Source of the DNA: Pseudomonas viridiflava | GTDB lineage: Bacteria; Pseudomonadota; Gammaproteobacteria; Pseudomonadales; Pseudomonadaceae | DNA length: 64,000 bases | Assembly (NCBI RefSeq): GCF_900602065.1 | Contig: NZ_UWFN01000200.1 | Location: 186,001-250,000, forward strand | Direction of reading: 5' to 3' | Position numbers and translations under genes: made by a program | Notes under the pieces: generated by a model | Database searches by the model: none | Seen by the model: the letters and a program-made list of their open reading frames with translations, nothing else | What the model was told of the DNA's origin: nothing | Part shown: one piece after another, positions 9,289 through 22,615 of the stretch | Position numbering within the stretch: position 1 is the stretch's first letter | Layout: each line of letters starts with the position of its first letter

Positions 9289-10188
9289 TTAGGCCGACAA
9301 ACGAGCCCTCGCCACGCGGGAGCCGTTGGGCTTGCCGAGCACATCGCAAATTCGCTGACCGGCCGCTGTCAGCCGATCCAGATCCACGCCGGTATTGATG
9401 CCCAGACCATTGAGCATATAGAGCACATCCTCGCTGGCGACATTGCCACTGGCACCTTTGGCGTAAGGGCAGCCACCGAGGCCGGCTACCGAGCTGTCGA
9501 ACACATGAATGCCCTCCAGCAGGCTGGCGTAGATGTTGGCCAGCGCCTGACCGTAAGTGTCATGGAAATGGCCGGCGAGCTTGCTCCGGGCGATGCGTCC
9601 TGTGACCACCTCGAACAATTCGCGGGTCTTGCCAGGTGTGCCAGTGCCAATCGTGTCTCCCAGAGAGACCTCGTAACAGCCCATCGCAAGTAGCTCGTTG
9701 GCCACAGCCGCAACCTGCGCAGGCTCGATGTGACCTTCGTAAGGACAGCCCAATACGCAAGACACATAGCCGCGGACCTGAATGCCATGCAGGCGAGCAG
9801 CCTGCAGAACAGGGACGAAGCGTTCCAGGCTTTCGCTGATTGAGCAGTTGATGTTGCGCTGCGAAAAGGTTTCGGACGCCGAGGCGAAAACAGCCACCTC
9901 TTTCACCCCTGCGGCCAGGGCGTCTTCAAAGCCACGAAAATTCGGCGTCAGTGCCGCGTAGGTGACGTTGTCTCTGCGCTGGATCCGGGCAAAGACGTCT
10001 GCCGACCCTGCCATTTGCGGCACCCATTTGGGCGATACGAAGCTGCCAACTTCGATATGACTGAGACCGGTTGCTGAAAGGTCATCGACGAGATGGACTT
10101 TGTCCGGAATGCTGATGGGCTGTGCTTCGTTTTGCAGACCGTCACGGGGGCCTACTTCAACCAGGCGTACTTTTTCAGGTAACGGCAT
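9289..10188 (-). CDS. liuE: hydroxymethylglutaryl-CoA lyase
   Basis: Cleaves HMG-CoA to acetoacetate and acetyl-CoA, the last step of the liu pathway. I choose the ATG that begins MPLPEKVRLVEVGPRDG (299 residues), because GGAG stands 6 nt upstream; an ATG four codons earlier has no such site. Signatures: GPRDGLQNE near 11-19, EVGSFVSPKWVPQMA near 48, HFHDTYGQALAN near 235, and GGCPYAKGASGNVASED near 265 with the active-site Cys. It sits directly downstream of liuR (40 bp), apart from liuABCD. Confidence 0.94.
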   Translation of the reverse strand: MPLPEKVRLVEVGPRDGLQNEAQPISIPDKVHLVDDLSATGLSHIEVGSFVSPKWVPQMAGSADVFARIQRRDNVTYAALTPNFRGFEDALAAGVKEVAVFASASETFSQRNINCSISESLERFVPVLQAARLHGIQVRGYVSCVLGCPYEGHIEPAQVAAVANELLAMGCYEVSLGDTIGTGTPGKTRELFEVVTGRIARSKLAGHFHDTYGQALANIYASLLEGIHVFDSSVAGLGGCPYAKGASGNVASEDVLYMLNGLGINTGVDLDRLTAAGQRICDVLGKPNGSRVARARLSA

Positions 10189-10228
10189 GTCCGGCTCCAT
10201 CTCGAAAGATTCGAGAATAAGTCAGTAA

Positions 10229-10618
10229 TTAATTGATAGTTATAGTTTTATTAAGCGCAAGCTTGCAGCGTTCTTCTGCGCTGTCCAGTTCCAGCTGCAT
10301 CTGCTGGATGTCAAGCAACTGCTGTTCCAGTTGGGCGCGGCGCTCACTGATTTTGCCGAGCATGGTGTGAAGTTGTTTGTGATTACCGCCGGTGGGGTCA
10401 TACAGCTCGATCAGCTCGCGGCATTCGGCAAGCGAAAAGCCGATGCGCTTACCCCGCAAAATGAGCTTTAGGGTGACCTTGTCTCTTGCCGAGTAGATAC
10501 GCTCCAGGCCACGTCTTTCAGGGGCTAGCATGCCTTGCTCTTCGTAAAAACGGATCGCCCGCGTGGTGATATCCAGCTCGCGGGCGAGGTCGGAAATACT
10601 GTAAGTCTGACTGGTCAT
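10229..10618 (-). CDS. liuR: MerR-family regulator of the liu genes
   Basis: Transcriptional regulator of leucine/isovalerate catabolism. The chosen ATG gives MTSQTYSISDLARELDITTRA, 129 residues; a TTG eight codons earlier is possible. The N-terminal winged HTH (SISDLARELDITTRAIRFYEEQG) is typical MerR, followed by a dimer helix rich in Glu/Leu and Gln. Few cysteines, so a metal sensor is unlikely. liuE follows after 40 bp, so the two form one unit. A palindrome like the one before liuA lies in its own promoter, implying autoregulation. Confidence 0.9.
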   Translation of the reverse strand: MTSQTYSISDLARELDITTRAIRFYEEQGMLAPERRGLERIYSARDKVTLKLILRGKRIGFSLAECRELIELYDPTGGNHKQLHTMLGKISERRAQLEQQLLDIQQMQLELDSAEERCKLALNKTITIN

Positions 10619-10648
10619 GAACGTGCTCGGCAAAGGAAGCAAAGACTT

Positions 10649-10678
10649 AACCTAAGGTTCCCTTTACGTTTACGTCAA
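10649..10678 (-). promoter_or_regulatory. liuRE promoter with LiuR operator
   Basis: On the minus strand TTGACG (10673-10678), an 18-nt spacer and TAGGTT (10649-10654) make a plausible promoter. The imperfect palindrome TTTACGTTTACGTCAA (10663-10678) lies at the -35 side and spacer, the MerR-type arrangement, and resembles the perfect palindrome before liuA. Confidence 0.65.
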
Positions 10679-10728
10679 GCAGGAAGTGTTGCCGGGCTAA
10701 CTCAGCTCGATAACCTGAAGCCGGATTA

Positions 10729-10817
10729 TGTGGGAGCCGGGCTTGCCCGCGATGCGTAAACCGCGATTTGACCGTGGTGCCGAGCTACCTTGATCGCGGG
10801 CAAACCCAGCTCCTACG
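10729..10817. repeat. REP inverted pair
   Basis: Left copy 10729-10753 (tgtgggagccgggcttgccc...) and an inverted, slightly degenerate copy at 10793-10816, between liuR and the LysR gene. Confidence 0.85.
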
Positions 10818-10867
10818 GTCGATAATCGATATCTTTTAAAATATCTTAATAACAATGAGTTGCGGTT

Positions 10868-11803
10868 TTATATTAAAGCCATTTCTAGCTTGTTTTCCTG
10901 CGCCGTCACTTGCTGACACAGCTCGATTATCTGCTCGCGCATCCAACGGTTGGCCGGATCCTGATCGGTGCTTTCGTGCCAGTACAGGTGAGTTTCGACT
11001 GCCGGAACATCATGCACCGGGAGGGGGAAGTAACGCAGGTCGTGGCGTTTAGCGAAGCGTTCCGGCACGGTCATGACCATGTCGGTCTGTTGCAGCACCT
11101 GTGAGGCCATCAGGTAATGTTGTGAGCGCAAGGCAACCTTGCGCTGGATGCCCATTTTGCCCAATGCCAGATCGACGTAGCCCAGGCCGCTGCGACGGCT
11201 GGAAATATGGATATGCGACAGGGCCAGATAGTCCTCCAGCTTGAAGACCTCTCGACTCGCAAGGGCATGACCTTTACGCATGGCACAGACGTATTTATCG
11301 GCCATCAGCTTGACGTGACGTACTTGCGGGTCAGTATTGAGTGGCGCGTCTACGGCAAAATCCAGCCGCCCAGCAGCCAGTTCCTTGGTCATCTCCCGGC
11401 GTTTTGACAGGAAGCTTTCGATGGAGACCTGTGGGGCGAGGCGACGCAGGCGTTGAAACAGGGCTGGCAGGACCACCGCTTCAGTCAGGTCGGTCATGCT
11501 GATCCGGTAATTCTTGACGGCGTGGAGCGGTGTGAAAATCCGGCTTTCCTGTACAGACACCCGCAACAGCGAGAGCGCGTTACGCACCGGGCCGATGATG
11601 TTCTGCGCCATGGGCGTAGGCACCATGCCTTGCGCGGTGCGCACAAACAGCGGGTCGTTGAAGGTCTCACGGAGCCTGGCCAATGCATTCGACACAGCGG
11701 GCTGGGTGATGCCGACAATCTGTCCGGCGCGAGTCAGATTGGCTTCGGTATAGATTGCGTCGAAGACGATGAAAAGGTTGAGATCGACCTTGCTCAGGTT
11801 CAT
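10868..11803 (-). CDS. LysR-family transcriptional regulator
   Basis: DNA-binding regulator of 311 residues, start MNLSKVDLNLFIVFDAIY. The HTH covers about residues 6-65 (LTRAGQIVGITQPAVSNALARLRETF), in the NodD/LeuO-like style with DLNLF and FNDPLFVRT. The rest is the effector-binding domain. It is divergent from the acyl-CoA dehydrogenase at 11975, with about 170 bp between, so it probably controls that gene. The inducer is not visible. Confidence 0.88.
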   Translation of the reverse strand: MNLSKVDLNLFIVFDAIYTEANLTRAGQIVGITQPAVSNALARLRETFNDPLFVRTAQGMVPTPMAQNIIGPVRNALSLLRVSVQESRIFTPLHAVKNYRISMTDLTEAVVLPALFQRLRRLAPQVSIESFLSKRREMTKELAAGRLDFAVDAPLNTDPQVRHVKLMADKYVCAMRKGHALASREVFKLEDYLALSHIHISSRRSGLGYVDLALGKMGIQRKVALRSQHYLMASQVLQQTDMVMTVPERFAKRHDLRYFPLPVHDVPAVETHLYWHESTDQDPANRWMREQIIELCQQVTAQENKLEMALI

Positions 11804-11974
11804 TCAGTGCGCCTCGTGTGCTGTTCTTGTTTTGTCGCTTCCTGGACGAAGCGTGGCCCGATCATATATCGGTTATGAATGTTTATACACGCTGAGAATA
11901 GGTTAGATAAATGTTGGGGGGAGGCCTAGCATCGTCACACGACCTTACAAACCTCACTCAGAAGGTAGCTGCCC

Positions 11975-13198
11975 ATGGATTTTGCTTACTCCCCGAAGGT
12001 TCAGGAACTGCGCGAGCGCGTGACGGCGTTCATGGATAACCATGTTTATCCCGCTGAACCGGTGTTCGAGCGGCAGGTTGCTGAGGGTGATCGCTGGCAG
12101 CCTACGGCGATCATGGAGGAGCTCAAGGCCAGGGCCAAAGCCGAAGGCCTGTGGAATCTTTTCCTGCCTGAGTCCGAGCTGGGTGCCGGCCTGACTAATC
12201 TGGAGTACGCGCCGCTGGCGGAGATCATGGGCCGCTCGCTGCTTGGGCCTGAGCCGTTCAATTGCTCGGCGCCTGACACGGGCAATATGGAAGTCCTGGT
12301 GCGCTACGCCAGTGAGGATCAGAAAAAACAGTGGCTCGAACCGTTGCTGCGCGGCGAGATCCGCTCGGCGTTCGCCATGACCGAGCCTGATGTTGCGTCG
12401 TCTGACGCCACGAACATGGCTGCCCGTGCCGAGCGTCAGGGTGACGAATGGGTCATCAACGGGCGCAAGTGGTGGACGTCAGGTGCCTGCGATCCACGTT
12501 GCAAGATTCTGATCTTCATGGGCCTGAGCAATCCTGACGGTCCGCGTCATGAGCAACATTCGATGATTCTGGTACCGACAGACACTCCAGGGGTGAAAAT
12601 CGTCCGTGCCTTGCCGGTGTTTGGCTATGACGATGCGCCACATGGGCACGCAGAGGTGGTTTTCGAGAATGTGCGGGTGCCTTACGAGAATGTACTGCTG
12701 GGTGAAGGTCGTGGTTTTGAAATCGCCCAGGGACGTTTAGGGCCGGGACGTATCCATCACTGCATGCGCTCAATCGGCATGGCCGAGCGTGCGCTGGAAT
12801 TGATGTGCAAGCGAGCGATCAGCCGCGAGGCATTCGGGCGACCGTTGGCGCGATTGGGCGGTAACGTCGACAAGATTGCAGACTCGCGGATGGAGATAGA
12901 TATGGCGCGCCTGCTGACGTTGAAAGCGGCCTACATGATGGACACGGTGGGCAATAAAATCGCGAAAAGCGAAATCGCCCAGATCAAGGTGGTTGCGCCC
13001 AACGTCGCCTTGAAGGTGATCGACCGCGCTATCCAGATTCATGGCGGCGCAGGGGTTTCCAATGACTTCCCGCTGGCCTACATGTACGCCATGCAGCGCA
13101 CGCTGCGACTCGCCGACGGCCCGGATGAAGTTCACCGGGCAGCGATAGGCAAGTTCGAGATTGGCAAATACGTCCCGAAGGACATGCTGCGGGGATGA
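11975..13198 (+). CDS. acyl-CoA dehydrogenase (ACAD10/11-like)
   Basis: FAD-dependent acyl-CoA dehydrogenase of 407 residues, start [16 protein letters not shown]. Motifs include [20 protein letters not shown] near 132-151, [13 protein letters not shown] near 168, and [20 protein letters not shown] near 350. The segment usually carrying the catalytic Glu reads [10 protein letters not shown], the form seen in the ACAD10/11 group rather than in short-chain enzymes. Stands alone, divergent from a LysR gene. The acyl substrate is unknown. Confidence 0.88.
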   Translation: MDFAYSPKVQELRERVTAFMDNHVYPAEPVFERQVAEGDRWQPTAIMEELKARAKAEGLWNLFLPESELGAGLTNLEYAPLAEIMGRSLLGPEPFNCSAPDTGNMEVLVRYASEDQKKQWLEPLLRGEIRSAFAMTEPDVASSDATNMAARAERQGDEWVINGRKWWTSGACDPRCKILIFMGLSNPDGPRHEQHSMILVPTDTPGVKIVRALPVFGYDDAPHGHAEVVFENVRVPYENVLLGEGRGFEIAQGRLGPGRIHHCMRSIGMAERALELMCKRAISREAFGRPLARLGGNVDKIADSRMEIDMARLLTLKAAYMMDTVGNKIAKSEIAQIKVVAPNVALKVIDRAIQIHGGAGVSNDFPLAYMYAMQRTLRLADGPDEVHRAAIGKFEIGKYVPKDMLRG

Positions 13199-13243
13199 AG
13201 GCTACGGCCTGTGGGGGATTCCATATTGACCTGCAAGCGCAAA

Positions 13244-13341
13244 CCCTGTGGGAGCGAATTCATTCGCGAAGGGGGCGGTATAGTCGCAGCCTATGTATCG
13301 CCTGATATACCGCCTTCCCGAATGAATTCGGTCCCACAGGC
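13244..13341. repeat. REP variant inverted pair
   Basis: Left copy cctgtgggagcgaattcatt (from 13245) and right copy aatgaattcggtcccacagg (to 13340), plus inner arms ggcggtata/tataccgcc, so the whole 98 bp can fold into one long hairpin. A variant of the REP core with aattcattcgcgaa in place of gcttgcccgcga. It lies between convergent acyl-CoA dehydrogenase and metH and may end both transcripts. Confidence 0.8.
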
Positions 13342-13387
13342 TCATCATGAGCCTGAGGTCATGGCAAGCCTGTGGAACGGTGCTTGA

Positions 13388-17095
<3,708 letters not shown>

Positions 17096-17260
17096 AGGGC
17101 TACCTGGAAAAGATCGATACAGAAAGGTCGAAATGATAGCAAACCCGAACGGTTTTAGTGTTGATAACACTTTGGTATGAATATCGCTCATGTTGGTGTG
17201 CGATATCCTCTGTAGAATTGCTGCGTTTTTTCACTTCTTTAGATCTTTTGGACGCTGGAT

Positions 17261-19564
17261 ATGCCGTATCGCTTCGTTGTAAGCATCGCAGTGTTGTCGA
17301 TGTGCGGCATGTTCCAGGCTCAGGCGGGCGATCAGCCTGTGCAGCCGAATATTTCCTACGTTCGGGATATCCAGCCGATCCTTACCGAAAAGTGCGTAGC
17401 CTGCCACGCCTGCAACGACGCGCCGTGCCAGCTGAATCTGGGGGCCGGGGAGGGCGTCGCCCGTGGGGCCAGCAAAATCCCGGTGTATGAAGGGGATCGC
17501 AGTGTCGCCCAGGCGCCGACTCGTTTGTTCATCGATGCCAACGGGCCGAAAGCCTGGGAGGGCAAGGGGTTTTACTCGGTGCTCGACGCTCAGGGCAGTC
17601 AGGCCGCGCTGATGAGCAGAATGCTAGACCTGGGACGTAATGCGCCGCTGGAGCCCAATGCGAAGATTCCACCTGAGATCGCATTGGGGCTCAATCGCGA
17701 GAATCTTTGTGCTCAGCCCGGTGAGTTCAATGCTTACGCTCAGGCGCATCCCAAGGAAGGCATGCCGCTGGCAGTCGCCGGGCTGACCGACGCTGAGTAT
17801 CAGACCTTGCAACGCTGGTTCGCAGCGGGCGCGCCTACGGACGACAAGGCGCTGAATCCGTCTATCAGCGAAATATCACAGATTGCCGAGTGGGAAGCGT
17901 TACTCAACCAGCGTGGGTCTACTCAAGCGCTGGTGGGCCGGTGGCTATACGAGCATTTATTCCTCGCGCACATCTACTTTGTTGGTGGTGAGCCAGGGCA
18001 CTTCTTTCACTGGGTGCGCTCGCGTACGCCGAGCGGTCAGCCGATCGACGTGATAGCAACGCGCAGGCCGAACGACGATCCGGGCAGTGATTTTTACTAC
18101 CGCCTTGAGCAAGTCAAAGGCGTGATTGTCCACAAGACGCATATTACTTACCCGCTCGGTCCGCAGAAGATGGCGCGGGTCAAACAGCTGTTCTACGGCA
18201 ACCAGTGGCATGTCGATTCATTGCCCGGCTATGGGCCGGGGCGTCGGGCCAATCCGTTTGAAACCTTTGAGGCTATTCCCGCAGTAGCCCGCTATCAATT
18301 CATGCTGGATAACGCCGAGTACTTCGTCCGTACGTTCATTCGCGGACCGGTGTGCCGCGGTCAGATCGCCACTGATGTGATTCGTGACCAGTTCTGGGTG
18401 ATGTTTCAGGAGCCCGCTTTTGATCGCTACGTTGCCGACGCTCGATATCGCGGTCTGGCAACGCCACTGCTGGCAATGCCGGGGCAAAACGATGACGTGG
18501 GCAGTGTGCTGAGCCTGTGGCACAGCTATCGGGACAAACGTAACGAATACGAAGACCTGCGCCGCGACAGCTACGCCCATATGCCGCCACCGGGCTGGGC
18601 AACGTTGTGGGCGGGTAACGACAATGCGCTGCTGACGGTTTTTCGTCATTTTGACAGTGCTTCGGTCAATAAAGGCTTGATTGGTGAAGTGCCTCAGACC
18701 TTGTGGCTGTTTGACTATCCGCTACTGGAACGCACGTATTACCAGTTGGCAGTGAATTTCGACGTTTACGGTAACTTGTCGCATCAGGTTCAGACACGTT
18801 TGTATTTTGATCTCATCCGTAATGGCGCCGAGGTTAACTTCCTGCGCCTGATGCCCGCAGACAAGCGCGACGATCTATTGAGTGACTGGTATCGCAACGG
18901 CGGCAAAGTCAAAATGTGGCTGGACTATCAGGCCATCGACGATGACACGCCGAGCGGCATGAAGCTGGATGAAAAGGATCCGAAACGTGATTTCGCCCTG
19001 AAGCTGGTGGAGCGCGCCGGTACGCTGAATGCAGCCCCGGACCCGATCAATCGCTGTTCAGGTGCATACTGTTCACGAGCCGGTATCAGTAACAGCTTCG
19101 CTCAGGTTGAGCAGTCGCTGAGCCATCTGACGGCGCAGCCTGCGGCGGGCTTGAAGGTGATCGATTATCTGCCCGAGGCAACCATGTTGCGTATCGAGGA
19201 CGGCACGGGCAAGCGAATGATGTACAGCATGCTGCGTAACCGCGCTCACACCAATGTCGCGTTTCTACTGGGCGAGTCTTATCGCTACCAGCCTGGGCTG
19301 GATACGCTGACGATTTATCCGGGTGTATTGGCGAGTTACCCTAACTTCATGTTCAACGTGCCTGCCAATGAGGTGCCCGAATTCGTTCAGATGATGCAGC
19401 AGGCCAGGCACCAGCCAGAGTTCGAGAAGGTTGTGCAGCGTTGGGGTGTGCGGCGCAGCAATCCGCAGTTCTGGACCTACTTCCATGACCTGACCCGGTA
19501 CATTCAGGAAACCGATCCTGTTGAGGCAGGGGTAATGGATATGAATCGGTATGAGAATCTGTAG
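17261..19564 (+). CDS. cti: cis/trans fatty acid isomerase, periplasmic haem protein
   Basis: Converts cis-unsaturated membrane fatty acids to trans as a rapid response to solvents and heat. 767 residues with a signal peptide (about 1-22, ending AQA) and a c-type haem motif CVACH at 45-49, as known for Cti. Further matches are YVRDIQPILTEKC and HFFHWVRSRTPSGQPIDVIATRRPND taken in two parts. It is divergent from metH, an arrangement I know from other Pseudomonas. Confidence 0.94.
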   Translation: MPYRFVVSIAVLSMCGMFQAQAGDQPVQPNISYVRDIQPILTEKCVACHACNDAPCQLNLGAGEGVARGASKIPVYEGDRSVAQAPTRLFIDANGPKAWEGKGFYSVLDAQGSQAALMSRMLDLGRNAPLEPNAKIPPEIALGLNRENLCAQPGEFNAYAQAHPKEGMPLAVAGLTDAEYQTLQRWFAAGAPTDDKALNPSISEISQIAEWEALLNQRGSTQALVGRWLYEHLFLAHIYFVGGEPGHFFHWVRSRTPSGQPIDVIATRRPNDDPGSDFYYRLEQVKGVIVHKTHITYPLGPQKMARVKQLFYGNQWHVDSLPGYGPGRRANPFETFEAIPAVARYQFMLDNAEYFVRTFIRGPVCRGQIATDVIRDQFWVMFQEPAFDRYVADARYRGLATPLLAMPGQNDDVGSVLSLWHSYRDKRNEYEDLRRDSYAHMPPPGWATLWAGNDNALLTVFRHFDSASVNKGLIGEVPQTLWLFDYPLLERTYYQLAVNFDVYGNLSHQVQTRLYFDLIRNGAEVNFLRLMPADKRDDLLSDWYRNGGKVKMWLDYQAIDDDTPSGMKLDEKDPKRDFALKLVERAGTLNAAPDPINRCSGAYCSRAGISNSFAQVEQSLSHLTAQPAAGLKVIDYLPEATMLRIEDGTGKRMMYSMLRNRAHTNVAFLLGESYRYQPGLDTLTIYPGVLASYPNFMFNVPANEVPEFVQMMQQARHQPEFEKVVQRWGVRRSNPQFWTYFHDLTRYIQETDPVEAGVMDMNRYENL

Positions 19565-19577
19565 ATTTGCGTCGCCC

Positions 19578-19710
19578 TTATCGCGGGCAAGCACCGCTCC
19601 CACATGAGATCGAGATCCCCTGTGGGAGCGAGGCTTGCCCGCGAAGAACGAATACGCGGTGTAGCTGAATAATCTCATTGGCCAATTCGCGGGCAAGCCT
19701 CGCTCCAACG
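19578..19710. repeat. cluster of three REP copies
   Basis: Copies at about 19579-19604 (inverted), 19620-19644 (direct) and 19684-19708 (inverted) downstream of cti. The first two and last two can each pair, giving alternative hairpins. Confidence 0.85.
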
Positions 19711-19935
19711 ACGAAAATCCGTTCGGGGCATCGAGCACCGTGTACGCGAATTCAGTGCCTTAAAGTCCTGCCAACCCACATCCCACATGGCCTGCGGCCA
19801 TCTACCGCTGACCGGAAAAGTCATTTTTTCATGACCTTTTGTGAACTATCACGGTCCGACCCCGTGAGTGTCCTTGCGCCTGCCGTTGTTCTCGCAGCCC
19901 TGGATTGTTGTTCAAAAGGTTCCATGAGGTTCGTG

Positions 19936-20961
19936 ATGTTGATTTCGGTTCAAGCCCTGCGGGCACTCGCCGCGTGGGTCGTAGTGTGTCACCACTTTAT
20001 GCAGATTTTTTTCAACTTTAACGCCAGTGGCCCTATTGGCGACTTCTTCGTGACGAAGGGTGCTGTAGGCGTTGATATCTTTTTTGTCATTAGCGGTCTG
20101 GTGATTTTTCTGTCCACGCAGAACAGCGAAATGCCCGCCAGACGCTTCATGCTGAACCGCATTATCCGGATTGTTCCTGCTTACTGGTTCTATACCGCGG
20201 CGATGGGCTTATTGCTGGTGTTCGCTGCGCCATTGCTGCCGCATCAGGTCATCAACTGGCAAACGTTCATGCTTTCGCTGTTTTTCATCCCGGCGGAGAA
20301 CCCGGGTGGTTACGGGCTGTACCCCACGTTGAATGTGGGCTGGACCCTTAACTACGAAATGTTCTTCTATCTGCTGTTTTCCACTGTATTCCTGTTCAAG
20401 CAGCGCCATCGGCCTTTGATCGTCGCAGCCGCACTGTTCGCGGTCTGCGAAGTGCTGGCACGCTCGGGGTTGATCAGCCGGTTTTATGGCAACGACATCA
20501 TTTATGAGTTCTTGCTCGGCATCGGCATAGGCATCATTTACCGCCGGGGCTGGATCAAAGAGGGTTTCTGGTTGCCGCTACTGGGGATCGCTACGGGACT
20601 GGTCGTTATCTATCACCTGGGCGCCGATCAGGATCGCCTGCTGAACTGGGGTCTTCCAAGTGCGCTGATTGTGTTGTCGTGTATCGCCATGGAACCGGTT
20701 TTCCGGGGTAACAGGGTGCTCAAAGTGCTGGGCGACTGTTCTTATTCGGTTTATCTGTTGCACGTTCTGGTTCTGTATGGCGGCTGGCTCGCCTCGCAGC
20801 ATTACAACCTCAATCCTTATCTGGTCTTCGCCATTTGTGTGCCCGTCATCGCGCTGGGTGCATGGATCAGTTACGAGTGGCTGGAGAAGGGCCTGTATCG
20901 TCGCATGAAAGGCTGGCTGGACGAACGACGGGCCAGAAACGCTTCTCAAGCGCTTTCCTGA
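19936..20961 (+). CDS. acyltransferase 3 (OafA/YrhL-type) membrane protein
   Basis: Integral membrane O-acyltransferase, probably acetylating a surface glycan. I start at [14 protein letters not shown] (341 residues), where GAGG stands 6 nt upstream; an ATG four codons earlier is possible. The long frame upstream is mostly REP sequence and is not used. The family opening motif [16 protein letters not shown] carries the conserved His, followed by [17 protein letters not shown] and [17 protein letters not shown]. About ten hydrophobic segments. No polysaccharide genes stand next to it, so the substrate is unknown. Confidence 0.87.
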   Translation: MLISVQALRALAAWVVVCHHFMQIFFNFNASGPIGDFFVTKGAVGVDIFFVISGLVIFLSTQNSEMPARRFMLNRIIRIVPAYWFYTAAMGLLLVFAAPLLPHQVINWQTFMLSLFFIPAENPGGYGLYPTLNVGWTLNYEMFFYLLFSTVFLFKQRHRPLIVAAALFAVCEVLARSGLISRFYGNDIIYEFLLGIGIGIIYRRGWIKEGFWLPLLGIATGLVVIYHLGADQDRLLNWGLPSALIVLSCIAMEPVFRGNRVLKVLGDCSYSVYLLHVLVLYGGWLASQHYNLNPYLVFAICVPVIALGAWISYEWLEKGLYRRMKGWLDERRARNASQALS

Positions 20962-20977
20962 CAAAAATACTAGGACT

Positions 20978-21006
20978 TTGTACGAAGCTGGGGATTGGCG
21001 TAAACT
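20978..21006 (+). promoter_or_regulatory. sigma-70 promoter of nfuA
   Basis: TTGTAC at 20978-20983, a 17-nt spacer and TAAACT at 21001-21006, 26 nt before the nfuA ATG. Good match in both boxes and spacing. Confidence 0.6.
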
Positions 21007-21031
21007 GCCCGCACGTCTGCGAGGAATTTTC

Positions 21032-21625
21032 ATGACCGCTATTACAATTACCGATGCCGCCCACGATTACCTGGCCGATCTGCTGGAAAAGCAGAATACC
21101 CCGGGCATTGGCATCCGCGTGTTTATTACCCAGCCTGGCACCCAGTACGCTGAAACCTGCATTGCCTACTGCAAGCCCGGCGAAGAGAAACCGGAAGACA
21201 AGGCCATTGGCCTGAAAAGCTTCACCGCCTGGATTGATGGTTTCAGTGAAGCCTTTCTGGATGACGCCGTTGTCGACTATGCGACTGACCGCATGGGCGG
21301 CCAGCTGACGATCAAGGCACCCAATGCGAAAGTGCCAACGGTCAGTGCGGATAGCCCGATCAATGACCGCATCAATTATTACCTGCAAACCGAGATCAAC
21401 CCGGGACTGGCCAGCCACGGCGGTCAGGTTACCCTGATCGATGTGGTTGAAGAGCAGGAGCAACAGATTGCTGTGTTGCAGTTCGGCGGTGGCTGCCAGG
21501 GTTGTGGTCAGGCCGACGTCACGCTGAAAGAAGGTATCGAGCGTACCTTGCTTGAACGCATTCCCGAGCTGAATGGTGTACGTGACGTGACTGACCACAC
21601 GCAGAAAGAAAACGCTTACTACTAA
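21032..21625 (+). CDS. nfuA: Fe-S biogenesis carrier NfuA
   Basis: Carrier that receives and delivers [4Fe-4S] clusters under stress. The ATG at [14 protein letters not shown] (197 residues) follows GAGGAA; the frame extends 18 codons upstream but that part holds the promoter. An N-terminal degenerate A-type domain (to about residue 100) is joined to a Nfu domain with CQGCGQ, Cys about 155 and 158. Has its own promoter and a strong terminator, so it is a single-gene unit. Confidence 0.95.
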   Translation: MTAITITDAAHDYLADLLEKQNTPGIGIRVFITQPGTQYAETCIAYCKPGEEKPEDKAIGLKSFTAWIDGFSEAFLDDAVVDYATDRMGGQLTIKAPNAKVPTVSADSPINDRINYYLQTEINPGLASHGGQVTLIDVVEEQEQQIAVLQFGGGCQGCGQADVTLKEGIERTLLERIPELNGVRDVTDHTQKENAYY

Positions 21626-21645
21626 GCTGTTTGCTGCGCCGTGTT

Positions 21646-21674
21646 AAAAAGCCCCGACGTGTTCGGGGTTTTTT
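21646..21674 (+). terminator. rho-independent terminator of nfuA
   Basis: Stem CCCCGA/TCGGGG with a short loop, flanked by AAAAAG upstream and a run of six T downstream, about 20 bp after the nfuA stop. Confidence 0.9.
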
Positions 21675-21727
21675 GTGTGATCGGGATACCTGAGCATCCT
21701 GCGGTTATAAGCTGGAATACTAATCCT

Positions 21728-21811
21728 CTGTGGGAGCTGGGCTTGCCCGCGATGAGGTTGATTAACTTTAGATCGCGCCACCCTCATCGCGGGCAAGCCC
21801 GGCTCCCACAG
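21728..21811. repeat. REP inverted pair (30-bp arms)
   Basis: Arms at 21728-21757 and 21782-21811 are near-perfect inverses (ctgtgggagct/c..., ending ...gatgagg), lying between the convergent nfuA and cobM genes. Likely also a transcript end for cobM. Confidence 0.88.
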
Positions 21812-21835
21812 TAATTGTGCTTACCGCGCGCCCTC

Positions 21836-22582
21836 TTAATTCCTGAACAAATGCGCATGCCCCGCGCGGTACAGGGATGACTCGCTGAATGCATTGCTGG
21901 ATAGAACACGGCCCACCAGGATCAGTGCCGTCCGGCGAAATCCCTTCTCCGCAACTTTAGCTTCGATATCCGCGAGAGTGCCTGTCACCCAGTCCTGATC
22001 CGGCCAGCTGGCACGATGAACCACTGCAATCGGGCAGTCCAGGCCGTAATGCGGCGTCAGCTCGACGACAATTTTTGGCAGATTGTTGACCCCCAGATGA
22101 ATCGCCATGGTCGCCTGGTGACGCGCCAGGTCTGCCAGGGCTTCACCCTCGGGCATCGACGTCTTGTCCGCATAACGGGTCAGGATCACCGTTTGGGAAA
22201 TATCCGGCAGGGTCAGTTCGGACTCCAGCAGCGCAGCGCAGGCCGCGGCGGCCGTCACGCCCGGAATGATTTCGAATGGAATGCCCAGCTCGCGCAAGTG
22301 GCGGATCTGCTCACCGATGGCGCCATAAAGGCTCGGATCCCCAGAGTGTACGCGAGCCACATCCTGGCCTTGTTCATGAGCAGATTTCATCAAGGCGACG
22401 ATTTGTTCCAGGTGTAACTCGGCACTGTTGCTCACTTGAACGGCCTGATGACCTTCCAGAACGGCGGCAGGCACCAGTGAGCCCGCGTAGATGATCACTG
22501 GGCAGCTGCGGATCAGGCGCTGGCCTTTGACTGTGATCAGCTCAGGATCGCCGGGGCCTGCGCCGATGAAAAAGACCGTCAT
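21836..22582 (-). CDS. cobM: precorrin-4 C11-methyltransferase
   Basis: SAM-dependent methylation of the corrin precursor in the aerobic cobalamin route. 248 residues; GGAG lies 6 nt before the ATG. The tetrapyrrole methylase fold shows FIGAGPGDPELITVKG near 5-20, VARVHSGDPSLYGAIGEQ near 76-93 and ITRYADKT-like stretches typical of CobM/CbiF. Last gene of the cbtB-cbtA-cobE-cobM unit under the minus-strand riboswitch. Confidence 0.94.
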   Translation of the reverse strand: MTVFFIGAGPGDPELITVKGQRLIRSCPVIIYAGSLVPAAVLEGHQAVQVSNSAELHLEQIVALMKSAHEQGQDVARVHSGDPSLYGAIGEQIRHLRELGIPFEIIPGVTAAAACAALLESELTLPDISQTVILTRYADKTSMPEGEALADLARHQATMAIHLGVNNLPKIVVELTPHYGLDCPIAVVHRASWPDQDWVTGTLADIEAKVAEKGFRRTALILVGRVLSSNAFSESSLYRAGHAHLFRN

Positions 22583-22615
22583 GGAGACTCCAGGGCAAAG
22601 GGTAGAAAAGGTGGA

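Noticed and set aside
17096..17260. Riboswitch before metH
   Set aside because: Looked for SAM, SAH and cobalamin motifs on the minus strand; none of the conserved elements are present.
19678..19935. N-terminal extension of the acyltransferase by about 86 codons
   Set aside because: Begins within a REP copy, has no family similarity, and the catalytic motif starts right after the ATG at 19936.
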